From positions 1-20,357 of IMG/VR virus record IMGVR_UViG_3300043409_001760: a stretch of 20,357 nucleotides of DNA. One strand, given 5' to 3'. Within the stretch, counting starts at the first letter, position 1. Each line of letters opens with the position of its first letter. Shown here piece after piece: positions 1-6,422 of the stretch. Below the pieces are notes generated by a model. It did no database searches. It saw only the letters and a list, made by a program, of their open reading frames with translations, and was not told where the DNA came from. This DNA comes from a virus. The position numbers and the translations under genes were made by a program.

Positions 1-35
1 AGGATGTCGGCGAAGTTTTTGATTTTGTACTTCAT
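1..35 (-). CDS. Start of an unidentified early protein (partial)
   Basis: An ATG at 33-35 on the minus strand overlaps the TGA of the upstream gene (32-34) in an ATGA arrangement, the same coupling used by most genes of this operon. The visible N-terminus reads MKYKIKNFADIL and then leaves the window. This is too short to identify. The tight overlap is the main evidence that it is a real gene and that the early operon continues to the left. Confidence 0.5.
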   Translation of the reverse strand, partial: MKYKIKNFADI

Positions 36-376
36 GGCTTCACCTTCTTCGGGCGACCGCCCACGTTACCGCTCTTCGCCTTGGCTTCGTTCATCAGCGC
101 CACTTGCTCGGCTCCGCGTTCTTTCATTCTCTCAGATTTTTTCAGAGTTTTCAGAGTTTCGCGGGTTGGGCGGTGCTGACGTTCGGCAAGCCATTCATCC
201 ATTCGGCGCTCGCATTCATGGAAGGCGGCAGCGCTTGACTGTCCAGGGATTGCGACCTCTTGTCCCTCATCGTCTCCGGCGAGTTCTTGTCCGTTCGCCG
301 CCGCTCGGATCAGCGGATGCTTGCAGGTGAGGACGCACAGCAGTGCGCTCAGCTTCTTGTAGTCGTTTCTCGTCAT
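32..376 (-). CDS. Hypothetical basic early phage protein (114 aa)
   Basis: Not recognised as a known family. The predicted protein is rich in Lys, Arg and Glu, probably mostly helical after residue 50, and ends in a basic GGRPKKVKP tail that could contact nucleic acid (inference). The start at 376 has a purine-rich AAAGGGA about eight bases upstream. It lies downstream of SSB in the early operon and couples to the next gene through ATGA at its stop. Its first 110 bases overlap the end of the zinc-ribbon-like ORF (267-500) in another frame, an unusually long overlap. The lysine/glutamate-rich composition here looks more natural than the arginine-rich tail of the overlapping ORF. Confidence 0.6.
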   Translation of the reverse strand: MTRNDYKKLSALLCVLTCKHPLIRAAANGQELAGDDEGQEVAIPGQSSAAAFHECERRMDEWLAERQHRPTRETLKTLKKSERMKERGAEQVALMNEAKAKSGNVGGRPKKVKP

Positions 377-500
377 CGGTCATGTCCCTTTCGTGGGGTT
401 TGGCCCGTGCGCAGTAGCCGCAGGGACCGCTTGAGTTCGGAATAAATCTGCCCCGCCTGAACCAACAGACGGGGCAGAGGCCAGGAGGGGCATCAGCCAT
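267..500 (-). CDS. Small zinc-ribbon-like protein (77 aa)
   Basis: The N-terminal half carries two Cys pairs, CPVC at residues 9-12 and CGYC at 27-30, spaced as in a four-cysteine zinc ribbon, followed by a charged helix around MTDDEKRL. The ATG at 500 overlaps the end of the preceding gene (stop 493-495), consistent with coupling. The last 20 or so residues are Arg/Thr/Gly-rich and lie in the 110-base overlap with the next gene, where the other frame looks better. Either the two genes genuinely overlap, or an indel or frameshift has displaced the true C-terminus. The function is unknown; DNA- or RNA-binding is only a suggestion from the Cys pairs. Confidence 0.5.
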   Translation of the reverse strand: MADAPPGLCPVCWFRRGRFIPNSSGPCGYCARAKPHERDMTDDEKRLQEAERTAVRPHLQASADPSGGERTRTRRRR

Positions 501-684
501 GGATCATGTGCGGGTCAAGCTCGCAACACGCCTCGACCGCTGCAAGCAGCTCCTTGCGGCCGGCTGACTCGCGCATCAAGGCGGCAGCTTTCGGGAAATC
601 GAAGACCTCAAGCGCTTGCTCAATGGCTTTGTTTTCATCGATGTGGGAGCGGAATGCGCGGCGGATGGTTTGAATGTCGTTCAT
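493..684 (-). CDS. Hypothetical small acidic early protein (63 aa)
   Basis: An unrecognised 63-residue protein, probably helical, with no signal peptide or membrane segment. It starts at 684 with AAGGAA placed about six bases before the ATG, which supports translation. It sits between SSB and the zinc-ribbon-like gene on the same strand with a 14-base gap to SSB, so it belongs to the early recombination operon. No catalytic motif is visible. Confidence 0.6.
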   Translation of the reverse strand: MNDIQTIRRAFRSHIDENKAIEQALEVFDFPKAAALMRESAGRKELLAAVEACCELDPHMIHG

Positions 685-698
685 GGGATTTCCTTGAA

Positions 699-1205
699 TT
701 AGAATGGGATGTCGTCTTCATCGCCGTTGCCAAAGTCCGGCATCGGCGGCGGCGGGTTGGATTTTGGCGCGTGGCGAGGTGCGCCGAAGTCGGCGTGGTC
801 GTCGGCCGGCGGTGACTGGCGCGGCGCAGGCTCGGCTTTCGGTGGCTGGCGCGCATCTTGACCCTCGCGAGGCCAGTAAGCCGGGCCAAAGCTGCGGATC
901 TCGATCACCAAGCCTTCTTTCTTCTCGCCATTTTGGCCCGTCCAGTTCTCCGCCTGCACGTCTCCGACGACAAGGATGGAGTCGCCTTTGCTGAGGCGCA
1001 TGAACTCATCGGCGGCGAAGTCTTGCCCCTGCCCATCACGGCCCCAAAGCTTGAGCTTAAACCATGCCGTCGCCCGGTTGCCGTCGCGGTCCTTTCGTCC
1101 GTTGAAAGCTCCAGTCGTTTCATAGATGCGCTTGCCGCTGGCAAGTTGCTTTTCGTCTGCGGATCGGCCAAGCGTGACGATGACGCGTATTTCGGTGCTG
1201 ATCAT
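699..1205 (-). CDS. ssb: Single-stranded DNA-binding protein
   Basis: SSB coats single-stranded DNA during replication and recombination and recruits partner enzymes through its C-terminal tail. The first 110 or so residues look like an SSB OB-fold, with a typical beta-strand pattern including FKLKLWGRDGQ and a strand resembling ILVVGDVQAENW. A Pro/Ala/Asp-rich flexible linker follows, and the protein ends in DDIPF, the classic acidic partner-binding tip of bacterial and phage SSBs. At 168 aa it is a normal length. The ATG at 1205 overlaps the exonuclease stop (ATGA), so SSB is translated with the Exo/Bet pair. Together they form a complete strand-annealing recombination cassette. Confidence 0.93.
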   Translation of the reverse strand: MISTEIRVIVTLGRSADEKQLASGKRIYETTGAFNGRKDRDGNRATAWFKLKLWGRDGQGQDFAADEFMRLSKGDSILVVGDVQAENWTGQNGEKKEGLVIEIRSFGPAYWPREGQDARQPPKAEPAPRQSPPADDHADFGAPRHAPKSNPPPPMPDFGNGDEDDIPF

Positions 1206-1843
1206 GCTGGCACCCCCAGAGCTTTGCGTAGGGCCGACACTCGGTCCTCGACAAGGTTGTTGAAACTGACGAGGGCCGGGATCATCTTGGCCAAGAACTC
1301 CTCATCGCGGTGGATACGAATGATGACCCCTTGTTGATCTTCGGGCAGGTCATCATGGAAAACCACCAGGTCGCACCACTTGCGGCCGCTGAGCCAGAGA
1401 CCGCCTTGAACCTGGTGCAGGTAGTCGGCGGCGTCCTTGGTCAAGGCAAACTCGCTGAATGCCGGGGCCATCGGACACTTGATCTCGAGCAAGCCGTCGC
1501 CGCCGATCAATCCGTCTGGGCTGTAGCTGTAATTGCCGCAAGCGCTGACGAACATTCCGACCTGCTCGACGGTGCTGCCGTTCTGGATTTCGTACCACTG
1601 GCGGGCGACCGGCTCAAGGTCATTGCCGCGCTTCATGGCGAAGTTCTGGAAGACCTCGCCGGCCGACTTGCCAGTCAGGCGCTCCCATGCCAGTTCCTTG
1701 AGATAGTTGAGGCCGGGGGCGGTTAATTGCCCCTTGGCGGTGCGCTCGCAGACCGTCGCAAAGCGGCTGGCGGTGATCTTGCCGAGGCGGGCAGCTTTCC
1801 ACTCGGGAGAGCCTTGGACAAGATTTTGAATCACGGAACTCAT
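1202..1843 (-). CDS. YqaJ / lambda Exo-type recombination exonuclease
   Basis: A PD-(D/E)XK nuclease of the YqaJ/lambda Exo family, which digests one strand of double-stranded DNA ends to produce single strands for the annealase. Visible motifs in order are SPEW at residues 12-15 followed by the GKITAS segment, GNDLEP at 73-78, SPDG at 108-111, LEIKC at 119-123 (probable metal-binding Asp110 and Glu120 with Lys122) and HQVQGGLWL from 143. All key catalytic positions are present. The length of 213 aa fits the family. Its ATG overlaps the Bet stop (ATGA at 1840-1843) with AGAGGTG upstream, so Bet and Exo are made together as in lambda. Confidence 0.93.
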   Translation of the reverse strand: MSSVIQNLVQGSPEWKAARLGKITASRFATVCERTAKGQLTAPGLNYLKELAWERLTGKSAGEVFQNFAMKRGNDLEPVARQWYEIQNGSTVEQVGMFVSACGNYSYSPDGLIGGDGLLEIKCPMAPAFSEFALTKDAADYLHQVQGGLWLSGRKWCDLVVFHDDLPEDQQGVIIRIHRDEEFLAKMIPALVSFNNLVEDRVSALRKALGVPA

Positions 1844-2649
1844 AAAGGCACCTCTTCAGTTTGGGATTCGGCAGGGATGGCAGCTGCGTCGGCAGCAGCG
1901 GCAGCGGTTTTATTGGCGTCGTGGTAAGGCGCGAGCGCTTTGCGTCCATCTTTGCTCAGGCCGGCAAAGAAGGCTTGATAAGCCTTCATGCCATTCATCG
2001 CGGCATCGCGGCCGCTGTCAATCAGGGCTTGGACATCTTGGCCGGGTGGTGGCGGCGGCGGCGCTTCGTCCGGCTGAAGAGCGCGGCCTTCCATCTCGTC
2101 GGCGGTGTAAGCCGCGGCAAACTCGGGAAAGGCGCGGCGGAGGGCCTGAGCCTCAGCGCACTTGGCGAGCTGCGCAAAGGGGCGGCGGGTCCACATCGCG
2201 TTTGGAGCTATGGAGTTCTTGCTGTCAGTTGCATAGTTCTCTTTCCATCGTTCGAGGGCTGGGAACTCGGCGACGGTGCCATTGGGCAGTAGGCGCTTGC
2301 AGATCACGCGGCACCACTCGGGATATTCCAGGGTTTTGCCGCCGATGTTCTCGGTCTTGGTCGGGCCGTATTCCGGCTCGCTGACCCCGGCGCACTGTTC
2401 GGTGCGGCTGGCCTGGGTGCGGTAGAGATTGACGCCAGGCATAATCACGTCACGCATGCCGTTGATGGTCTTGTCCCACATGGGGACGATGTGGACCGGC
2501 TTTTGCATCGGATCGAGGCCAGCCGCCTTGCAGTAGCTCAGGACCAGCGCGACACTTTCCGGCTTCGCTCCGGGATAGAGCGAGTTCTGGAGTGTGGTGA
2601 TTAGTTCTCTCTCAGATTGGGCGGTGACGATTTGGGTTTCTTTGGACAT
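1840..2649 (-). CDS. bet: Phage recombination protein Bet (RecT family annealase)
   Basis: A single-strand annealing protein that pairs complementary strands exposed by the adjacent exonuclease. The hallmark stretch AAGLDPMQKPVHIVPMWD near residues 42-60 is typical of the Bet/RecT family, as are the following YRTQAS segment, the WCRV strand with an aromatic and charged lysine environment, and the helical MWTRRPFAQLAKCAEAQALRRAFPE region near 150-175. The C-terminal quarter is Ala/Pro-rich and low complexity, including a PPPPPP run, and probably flexible. The length of 269 aa is normal. It lies directly upstream of Exo (4-base overlap) and downstream of the coiled-coil protein. The family is RecT-like rather than Rad52/Erf-like. 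Confidence 0.92.
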   Translation of the reverse strand: MSKETQIVTAQSERELITTLQNSLYPGAKPESVALVLSYCKAAGLDPMQKPVHIVPMWDKTINGMRDVIMPGVNLYRTQASRTEQCAGVSEPEYGPTKTENIGGKTLEYPEWCRVICKRLLPNGTVAEFPALERWKENYATDSKNSIAPNAMWTRRPFAQLAKCAEAQALRRAFPEFAAAYTADEMEGRALQPDEAPPPPPPGQDVQALIDSGRDAAMNGMKAYQAFFAGLSKDGRKALAPYHDANKTAAAAADAAAIPAESQTEEVPL

Positions 2650-2658
2650 GGGGGAACC

Positions 2659-3609
2659 TCAGTAGTTGATGGAGACATTGGGGATTGCGCCCTTGGCCAG
2701 GGCGACGACGATCTTGCGAGCGAGTTCTTCCGGCACTTCCAGAGCGCCGCAGAGATGCGCCATGATCTCGCGGTTGATGCCGCGTTTGTGCTCGACATCG
2801 CTAAAGGGAGCGGGAGACTTGGCGACTGAAGGCGCGACCGGCGCAGGGGCCGCGACACGGGCTTCAGCTTGTCTCTGAGCTATTTCGGCGGCGGCTGCGC
2901 GGCGGTTAGCAGCTTCGAGATCCGCCACTGCCTTGCGCTCAGCCTCAATCCGTCCGCGTTCTTCAGCCTCGCGGCGAATTTTCTCTTCGCGCTGCCGGGC
3001 TTCATTCTCAGCCGCTTCCTTGCGGAGTCGGGCGAGCTCTATTGCCTCGGCCTCGCGCTTCTCGGCGGCTGTATGGGCCTCGAAGAGGATTCCAGCACCA
3101 GTTGCATGAGCCATCGCAGCGGGCTCGGCGAACTCATCCCAGCCGTCGCGATTGAAGACGCCAAAAGCCTGCATCTGTTCAAGAATTTCGGCGGCTGTGG
3201 ACGCTGGCCGGACCTCGCGCAGCGCCTTGATTCGGGCTTGGAAGTCGGCTTGACGCTTCTCTTCGCGCTCTTCGAACTCGGTCAAGGGCTTGCGATACTC
3301 TTCCTTGAATGCGTCAAGTCCGTCGCGGATCATCTTGCGAAGATCATCAATTTTCTTGATTTCCTTCTTCTGGCCTTCGACTAAGCTTTTGCCGCAGTCA
3401 TCCAAAAATGTCTTGCTCTTGGCGATCTTGAGAGCGATCGACGCGCAGGATTTGCGGCCTTTATCGGTTGAGATGTCGACAGGGATCAGCAGCGCTTTAG
3501 CTCGAATCTCGGCGACCATTGCTTGCGCGGCCTCTTCGCCGGTGAAGGTCTTGAGCGCGATCTCTTGAGCTGGGATCAACTCAAGTTCGGCAGCGGCAGG
3601 GATGCTCAT
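2659..3609 (-). CDS. Coiled-coil protein upstream of Bet (316 aa)
   Basis: The protein is highly charged. Residues roughly 60-130 and 180-250 are long Lys/Glu/Arg/Ala-rich helices that should form coiled coils, and the latter consists of repeated EA/RRE/AE segments. A Pro/Ala linker follows, then a compact C-terminal domain from about residue 270 (DVEHKRGINREIMAHL onward). Similar large coiled-coil proteins often accompany RecT/Bet genes in phages, and DUF1351 is one such family. I cannot assign that family with certainty, and no function is established from the sequence. The start at 3609 has GGGGAGGTG upstream and overlaps the previous stop (ATGA), so it is firmly in the operon. Confidence 0.8.
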   Translation of the reverse strand: MSIPAAAELELIPAQEIALKTFTGEEAAQAMVAEIRAKALLIPVDISTDKGRKSCASIALKIAKSKTFLDDCGKSLVEGQKKEIKKIDDLRKMIRDGLDAFKEEYRKPLTEFEEREEKRQADFQARIKALREVRPASTAAEILEQMQAFGVFNRDGWDEFAEPAAMAHATGAGILFEAHTAAEKREAEAIELARLRKEAAENEARQREEKIRREAEERGRIEAERKAVADLEAANRRAAAAEIAQRQAEARVAAPAPVAPSVAKSPAPFSDVEHKRGINREIMAHLCGALEVPEELARKIVVALAKGAIPNVSINY

Positions 3610-3905
3610 TGCGCCACCTCCCCGCCGAGCGCCGCAATCTTGGCGTCAATCGCTTCGCGCTGCTTTTTCAGCTCCGCGATCTCGGCGGCGTTAATCTTGG
3701 CGCGGATGGCCGTCACTTCGGCGAGATGATAGATCAGGCGCTCAGTGCCGGACTCATGGCGCAGGACGCCAGCGGGTTGCAGTCCGAGAGCTTGCAGGCG
3801 CTCTTCAGTGTCGGCTGCGTTGAGCATGTCGGCGGCGGTCGAGCGGCTGACGATGATCAGCGAGCGGCTGAACTGGGATTGGTCGATAATGATTGATTCA
3901 GACAT
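3606..3905 (-). CDS. Hypothetical early protein with C-terminal helix (99 aa)
   Basis: An unrecognised protein. The frame is open upstream to 3998, but the ATG at 3903-3905 (MSESIIIDQ) is the better start: AAGGAAAACCC lies just before it and it overlaps the upstream stop by a few bases. The C-terminal third (around KINAAEIAELKKQREAIDAKIAALGGE) is a strong amphipathic helix, probably a coiled coil, which suggests oligomerisation or association with the neighbouring coiled-coil protein (inference). It couples to the 316-aa gene by an ATGA overlap. Confidence 0.65.
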   Translation of the reverse strand: MSESIIIDQSQFSRSLIIVSRSTAADMLNAADTEERLQALGLQPAGVLRHESGTERLIYHLAEVTAIRAKINAAEIAELKKQREAIDAKIAALGGEVAQ

Positions 3906-4179
3906 TGGGTTTTCCTTGCAGGTCATTGATTGCGTTTTGGATGGCTTGGCGAGCGGTGCGCATGGCCGGAATGCTCCGGCTTCTGGTCGCATCCTCAATG
4001 CGGCGGATCGCCTTGTTAATCGCCTCGGTCGGGGTATAGGTCGAAGCTACTTCGACCTTGAGCAACGCCCTTTCAAGCGGCAGGCTCATTGCGTCATTGA
4101 GGCGAGTGAGCGAGGCGCGTAAATCCGCCTCAGCGCGGGTGCCGAAACCAGTGTCAGCGAGGGTGATTGTGTCGTTCAT
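3898..4179 (-). CDS. Hypothetical helical early protein (93 aa)
   Basis: Not recognised. It is a mostly helical, mixed-charge protein without Cys pairs or membrane segments. The ATG at 4179 follows AAAGGTGG at good spacing and overlaps the stop of the HTH gene (ATGA). Its own stop overlaps the next start. The tight packing on both sides supports a real gene in the early operon. Confidence 0.65.
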   Translation of the reverse strand: MNDTITLADTGFGTRAEADLRASLTRLNDAMSLPLERALLKVEVASTYTPTEAINKAIRRIEDATRSRSIPAMRTARQAIQNAINDLQGKPNV

Positions 4180-4502
4180 GGGCCACCTTTGAGCTTGGTC
4201 AGTTTCTTCATGGCGTCATCGAATGACTTGACGGCGCTATCAAGAGCGACCTTTGCGTCCATAAGCTCCCTCATCGCCTCTGCGATATCATTGGCATCTG
4301 GAGCTGGACCCCCAGTGATAGCCGCTATGACGATGCGCCTTTGCGCCGGATGTATACCGCCGCCATCGATCCATTTGTGAAGACTGACATTACTGACCCC
4401 GAGACGCTTTCCGGCTCCTCTGTAGGTCAGCCCATTATCTTGCATCCACTTAACGAGGCCTTTTACTTGCTCATCAGTTAATGGCTTCTGTTTCATATTC
4501 AT
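4176..4502 (-). CDS. Small helix-turn-helix DNA-binding protein
   Basis: Residues about 25-46 (LTYRGAGKRLGVSNVSLHKWI) have the pattern of an XRE/transposase-type helix-turn-helix: a short helix, a glycine turn, and a recognition helix ending in the common KW. The C-terminal half is a helix with heptad character (around MDAKVALDSAVKSFDDAMKKL), suited to dimerisation. The start at 4502 has AAAGG about eight bases upstream; a second ATG lies two codons later. It is inside the early operon, not at its promoter, so it may act on another phage or host operator. It could also be a replication accessory protein. The DNA-binding role is well supported, the regulatory target is not. Confidence 0.72.
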   Translation of the reverse strand: MNMKQKPLTDEQVKGLVKWMQDNGLTYRGAGKRLGVSNVSLHKWIDGGGIHPAQRRIVIAAITGGPAPDANDIAEAMRELMDAKVALDSAVKSFDDAMKKLTKLKGGP

Positions 4503-4553
4503 ATTTCTGCCTTTGATTTGGGCGTAATCGTGTCTTTGATAGGGGGTTTTGGA

Positions 4554-4925
4554 TTAAAGGCTTCCGCTTTTTAGCAAATCATCGCCTTTTGACAGGCTCC
4601 AGCCATGGCCGTAATAGCCATTGTGGTAATTGTAGAGGGCGAATTTGATAGTCTCCGCGCCTTCTTTAATGCAGTCAAAGCAAAGCTCACCGCCCTCATC
4701 ACTTCCGTTTAAATTCTCAACGAAGGATTCAATATCAATCACATAGCCAGTAAGGCGGTCGTTGTCAGCGTCTAAAACTTCCTGACAGCGATCAACCTCT
4801 CCGATTTTGTATCCGAACTCCTCGCAACATGAAGAATTTAAATCGAATCCTACGATGACGTTGTTCTCGTCAATAATATTTAGAGACGAGCTGTAGCCGT
4901 CTTTATCTTCCTTGAAGATTCTCAT
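4554..4925 (-). CDS. AT-rich accessory protein of unknown function (123 aa)
   Basis: The frame opens at a GTG (4931), but the ATG at 4923-4925 (MRIFKED) is preferred because AGGAG lies eight bases before it, whereas only two bases separate it from the GTG. The protein is acidic, with a central FDLNSSCCEEFGY stretch, a CFDC pair near residue 93 and an aromatic YNYHNGYYGHGW segment near the end. That tail resembles small phage proteins now grouped as DUF7448, an assignment from memory with low certainty. The coding sequence is visibly richer in A and T than its neighbours, and it lies between genes without the usual overlaps. This suggests a recently acquired moron-like gene. Confidence 0.7.
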   Translation of the reverse strand: MRIFKEDKDGYSSSLNIIDENNVIVGFDLNSSCCEEFGYKIGEVDRCQEVLDADNDRLTGYVIDIESFVENLNGSDEGGELCFDCIKEGAETIKFALYNYHNGYYGHGWSLSKGDDLLKSGSL

Positions 4926-4960
4926 TTTCACGACTCCTCTATTTCGTAGAGATGGTTGAA

Positions 4961-5185
4961 TTAAAGGGTTTTCATGAAATCCTTGGCAGCGGGGGACAGC
5001 TCTCCGCCAAGGCCTTTCATCACTTTCTTATGGAGATCATTGAGCGCATCTTCAATGCCTCCGGGGATCTCGCCAGTCACCCGCTCATATTTCGCGGCGG
5101 CGGCGTTCAGTTCGCGGTAGAGGTCTTGAAGAGCGTCTTGCTCGGTATCCACATCGTCGGACCGGGCGTTCGGGTTATTGCTCAT
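4961..5185 (-). CDS. Hypothetical small helical protein (74 aa)
   Basis: Not recognised. It has an acidic N-terminus followed by two predicted helices around residues 18-40 and 43-60. The ATG at 5183-5185 overlaps the TGA of the preceding gene in the ATGA pattern, while the ribosome binding site is weak, so translation is probably coupled. No motif or membrane segment is visible. Confidence 0.6.
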   Translation of the reverse strand: MSNNPNARSDDVDTEQDALQDLYRELNAAAAKYERVTGEIPGGIEDALNDLHKKVMKGLGGELSPAAKDFMKTL

Positions 5186-5409
5186 CTACACTCACTCGCA
5201 ATGAATTCGTTCATTCTTTTCTCGACATGCGCCGAGCTGAGGTTTTGCGCGAGGTCGACCGATGCGGTGCAGAGCAGGCACTTCGCCGACGCCGCCGCTT
5301 CCATGAGTTGACCTTTTTCCATGTGGTCTTGGACAACGGCGACGGCGGCGAGGAGGCGCTTTAAGTCGCTTTCGGCTTCAAGCTCGTAAGTGTATTTATT
5401 GCGGCTCAT
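5182..5409 (-). CDS. Hypothetical small helical protein (75 aa)
   Basis: Not recognised. It is predicted to be almost entirely helical, with a CLLC pair near the middle (AKCLLCTASVD). It overlaps the stop of the upstream gene (ATGA at 5406-5409), which carries a GGTGGAAGA purine stretch usable as a ribosome binding site. It belongs to the block of small early genes whose products commonly modify host functions in phages, but nothing in this sequence shows that directly. Confidence 0.6.
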   Translation of the reverse strand: MSRNKYTYELEAESDLKRLLAAVAVVQDHMEKGQLMEAAASAKCLLCTASVDLAQNLSSAHVEKRMNEFIASECR

Positions 5410-5828
5410 TCTTCCACCTCCAGCGAATATGGCTCAGAAGTCGGGGTGTCGGCGATTTTATGCCGCCGTGCTAACGCCTCTGGCGCGGTGTTTATATTAT
5501 GTCCGTAGACATAGGGACCGTCGAACGCTGTGATTAGATATCGTTCTCCTCCTTGAGATACAATCCACTTCCCCGCGCACTCCTGCGGCGTCATGAGGCG
5601 GGTTTTCTTGAGGAGGATGGCATTCATACCCCTGCCGTTTTTAGAAATTCCCATGATGCAATATTCTGCATTTTTGTGCCCGATGACAACTGACGCTCGT
5701 TCACTGTCGTTCGGCAGTCCAGAGACAAACATTTTCGTCGGCGTGCAGAGCGTGACGCCTTCGCCTTCAAGAAATGATGCGGTGGGATTGGCCTTCAGAA
5801 TCTCGGCCTTGAATTCTTCTAGTGTCAT
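5406..5828 (-). CDS. Hypothetical early protein (140 aa)
   Basis: The frame is open upstream to 5882, but the extra N-terminus overlaps the membrane-protein gene. The ATG at 5826-5828 (MTLEEFKAEILKAN) forms a TAATG junction with that gene's stop and gives a sensible helical N-terminus, so it is preferred. The rest has alternating short beta-like strands (for example ASVVIGHKNAEYCIMGIS and KWIVSQGGERYLITAF) and could be a compact alpha/beta domain. I do not recognise the family. Base composition is somewhat lower in GC than the recombination genes. Confidence 0.62.
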   Translation of the reverse strand: MTLEEFKAEILKANPTASFLEGEGVTLCTPTKMFVSGLPNDSERASVVIGHKNAEYCIMGISKNGRGMNAILLKKTRLMTPQECAGKWIVSQGGERYLITAFDGPYVYGHNINTAPEALARRHKIADTPTSEPYSLEVEE

Positions 5829-6049
5829 TATGGAATCACTCCTGTCACAAGGGTGGTGTTGATCGTGTCGCACAGGCCCCATATGCCGCCAGCGGCGATC
5901 AGCAGGACCGCGCCAGTAATGGCGGCGAGGCGGGCAGCATCGCGCAGCTCGGCGCGGATCTTTCCGGCGAGCGGATTGACCGGGTTGACTTGCGGGGTGA
6001 TGCTGCTAAGTTCGCAGCTGTCGGGATTGTCATTGGTCTCGTCAAGCAT
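5828..6049 (-). CDS. Small single-pass membrane protein (73 aa)
   Basis: Residues about 40-60 (ARLAAITGAVLLIAAGGIWGL) form one hydrophobic transmembrane helix, preceded by a polar 35-residue N-terminal region and followed by a short tail. The ATG at 6049 has AAGGAACGAG upstream at workable spacing. It is the second gene of the early operon, after the ribbon-helix-helix-like gene. Small early membrane proteins of phages can affect superinfection or host envelope functions, but the sequence gives no direct evidence of role. Confidence 0.65.
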   Translation of the reverse strand: MLDETNDNPDSCELSSITPQVNPVNPLAGKIRAELRDAARLAAITGAVLLIAAGGIWGLCDTINTTLVTGVIP

Positions 6050-6075
6050 TTGTCTCGTTCCTTGTTTGTTCTTGG

Positions 6076-6104
6076 CCTCGCTCCCGCTTCAGCCGGGGGC
6101 GAGG
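6076..6104 (-). other. Intercistronic hairpin after the RHH gene
   Basis: An 11-bp stem (CCTCGCTCCCG against CGGGGGCGAGG, with one G-T wobble) encloses a 7-nt loop. It lies between the stop of the ribbon-helix-helix-like gene and the start of the membrane-protein gene. On the minus-strand mRNA no U-run follows, so a full intrinsic terminator is unlikely. It may be a processing or 3'-stabilising hairpin, giving separate control of the first gene. On the plus strand it is followed by TTTT, so weak rightward termination is possible. Confidence 0.5.
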
Positions 6105-6107
6105 TTT

Positions 6108-6248
6108 TCAGTTTTTGGGTTTCTTCTTTTTTAGAACCAGTTGCCGTATTGCCTCGGGATGCGTTAGGCCGCGTTCGGCTGCGTAAGCCTTAATCACTTC
6201 ATGCGCATCAAGCGGAACAGCCATGTGCTTCATCTCGCTTTTCTTCAT
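6108..6248 (-). CDS. Ribbon-helix-helix-like small protein, first gene of the early operon (46 aa)
   Basis: This short gene begins within ATGATGATG at 6246-6254 and ends with TGA at 6108-6110. The third ATG (6248) is preferred because AAGGGA then sits six bases upstream; starting at 6254 would give 48 aa. The sequence fits a minimal Arc/CopG-type ribbon-helix-helix fold: a short strand KHMAVPL, then a helix around DAHEVIKAYAAERG, a turn, and a second helix around THPEAIRQLVLKK, with a basic tail KKKKPKN. It is the first gene behind the early promoter, whose flank carries tandem repeats, so autoregulation is plausible (inference). Confidence 0.65.
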   Translation of the reverse strand: MKKSEMKHMAVPLDAHEVIKAYAAERGLTHPEAIRQLVLKKKKPKN

Positions 6249-6254
6249 CATCAT

Positions 6255-6381
6255 TCCCTTGAGTTTCGGCCCTATCCTGGGGCCTTCATCAGCGACCCCG
6301 AAGAAGGGGCCGGACTCACTGCTCTGTCAAAAATCACTTTAGGGACTGCTGCCCTGCTGGATCACCAGCTGCGTTTTGCAT
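6255..6381 (-). promoter_or_regulatory. Structured 5' leader of the early operon
   Basis: About 127 bases separate the predicted transcription start (near 6381) from the first gene. The leader can form three small hairpins: GCTGG/CCAGC at 6356-6369, CCCC/GGGG at 6296-6309, and GGCCC/GGGCC at 6268-6284, the last just before the AAGGGA ribosome binding site. A TTGACA-like box on the minus strand (6325-6330) has no matching -10, so it is not counted as a promoter. The leader is long for a phage early gene and may regulate translation or termination, but no known riboswitch class is recognised. Confidence 0.35.
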
Positions 6382-6387
6382 GATGCC

Positions 6388-6416
6388 ATAATAGACGCAC
6401 ATCACAGCCGCGTCAA
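6388..6416 (-). promoter_or_regulatory. Early leftward sigma70-type promoter
   Basis: On the minus strand a -35 box TTGACG (6411-6416) is separated by exactly 17 bases from a -10 box TATTAT (6388-6393). It points at the early operon, whose first start codon lies about 130 bases downstream. Both hexamers match consensus at five of six positions. The tandem 11-bp repeats lie immediately upstream of the -35 box, where an UP element or an operator would be placed. This is the best promoter match noted in the window. Confidence 0.72.
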
Positions 6417-6422
6417 GTGGCC

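Noticed and set aside
3906-3998. N-terminal extension of the 99-aa gene (start at 3998)
   Set aside because: It overlaps the upstream gene by about 100 bases and lacks a ribosome binding site, whereas the start at 3905 has one and fits the operon's overlap pattern.
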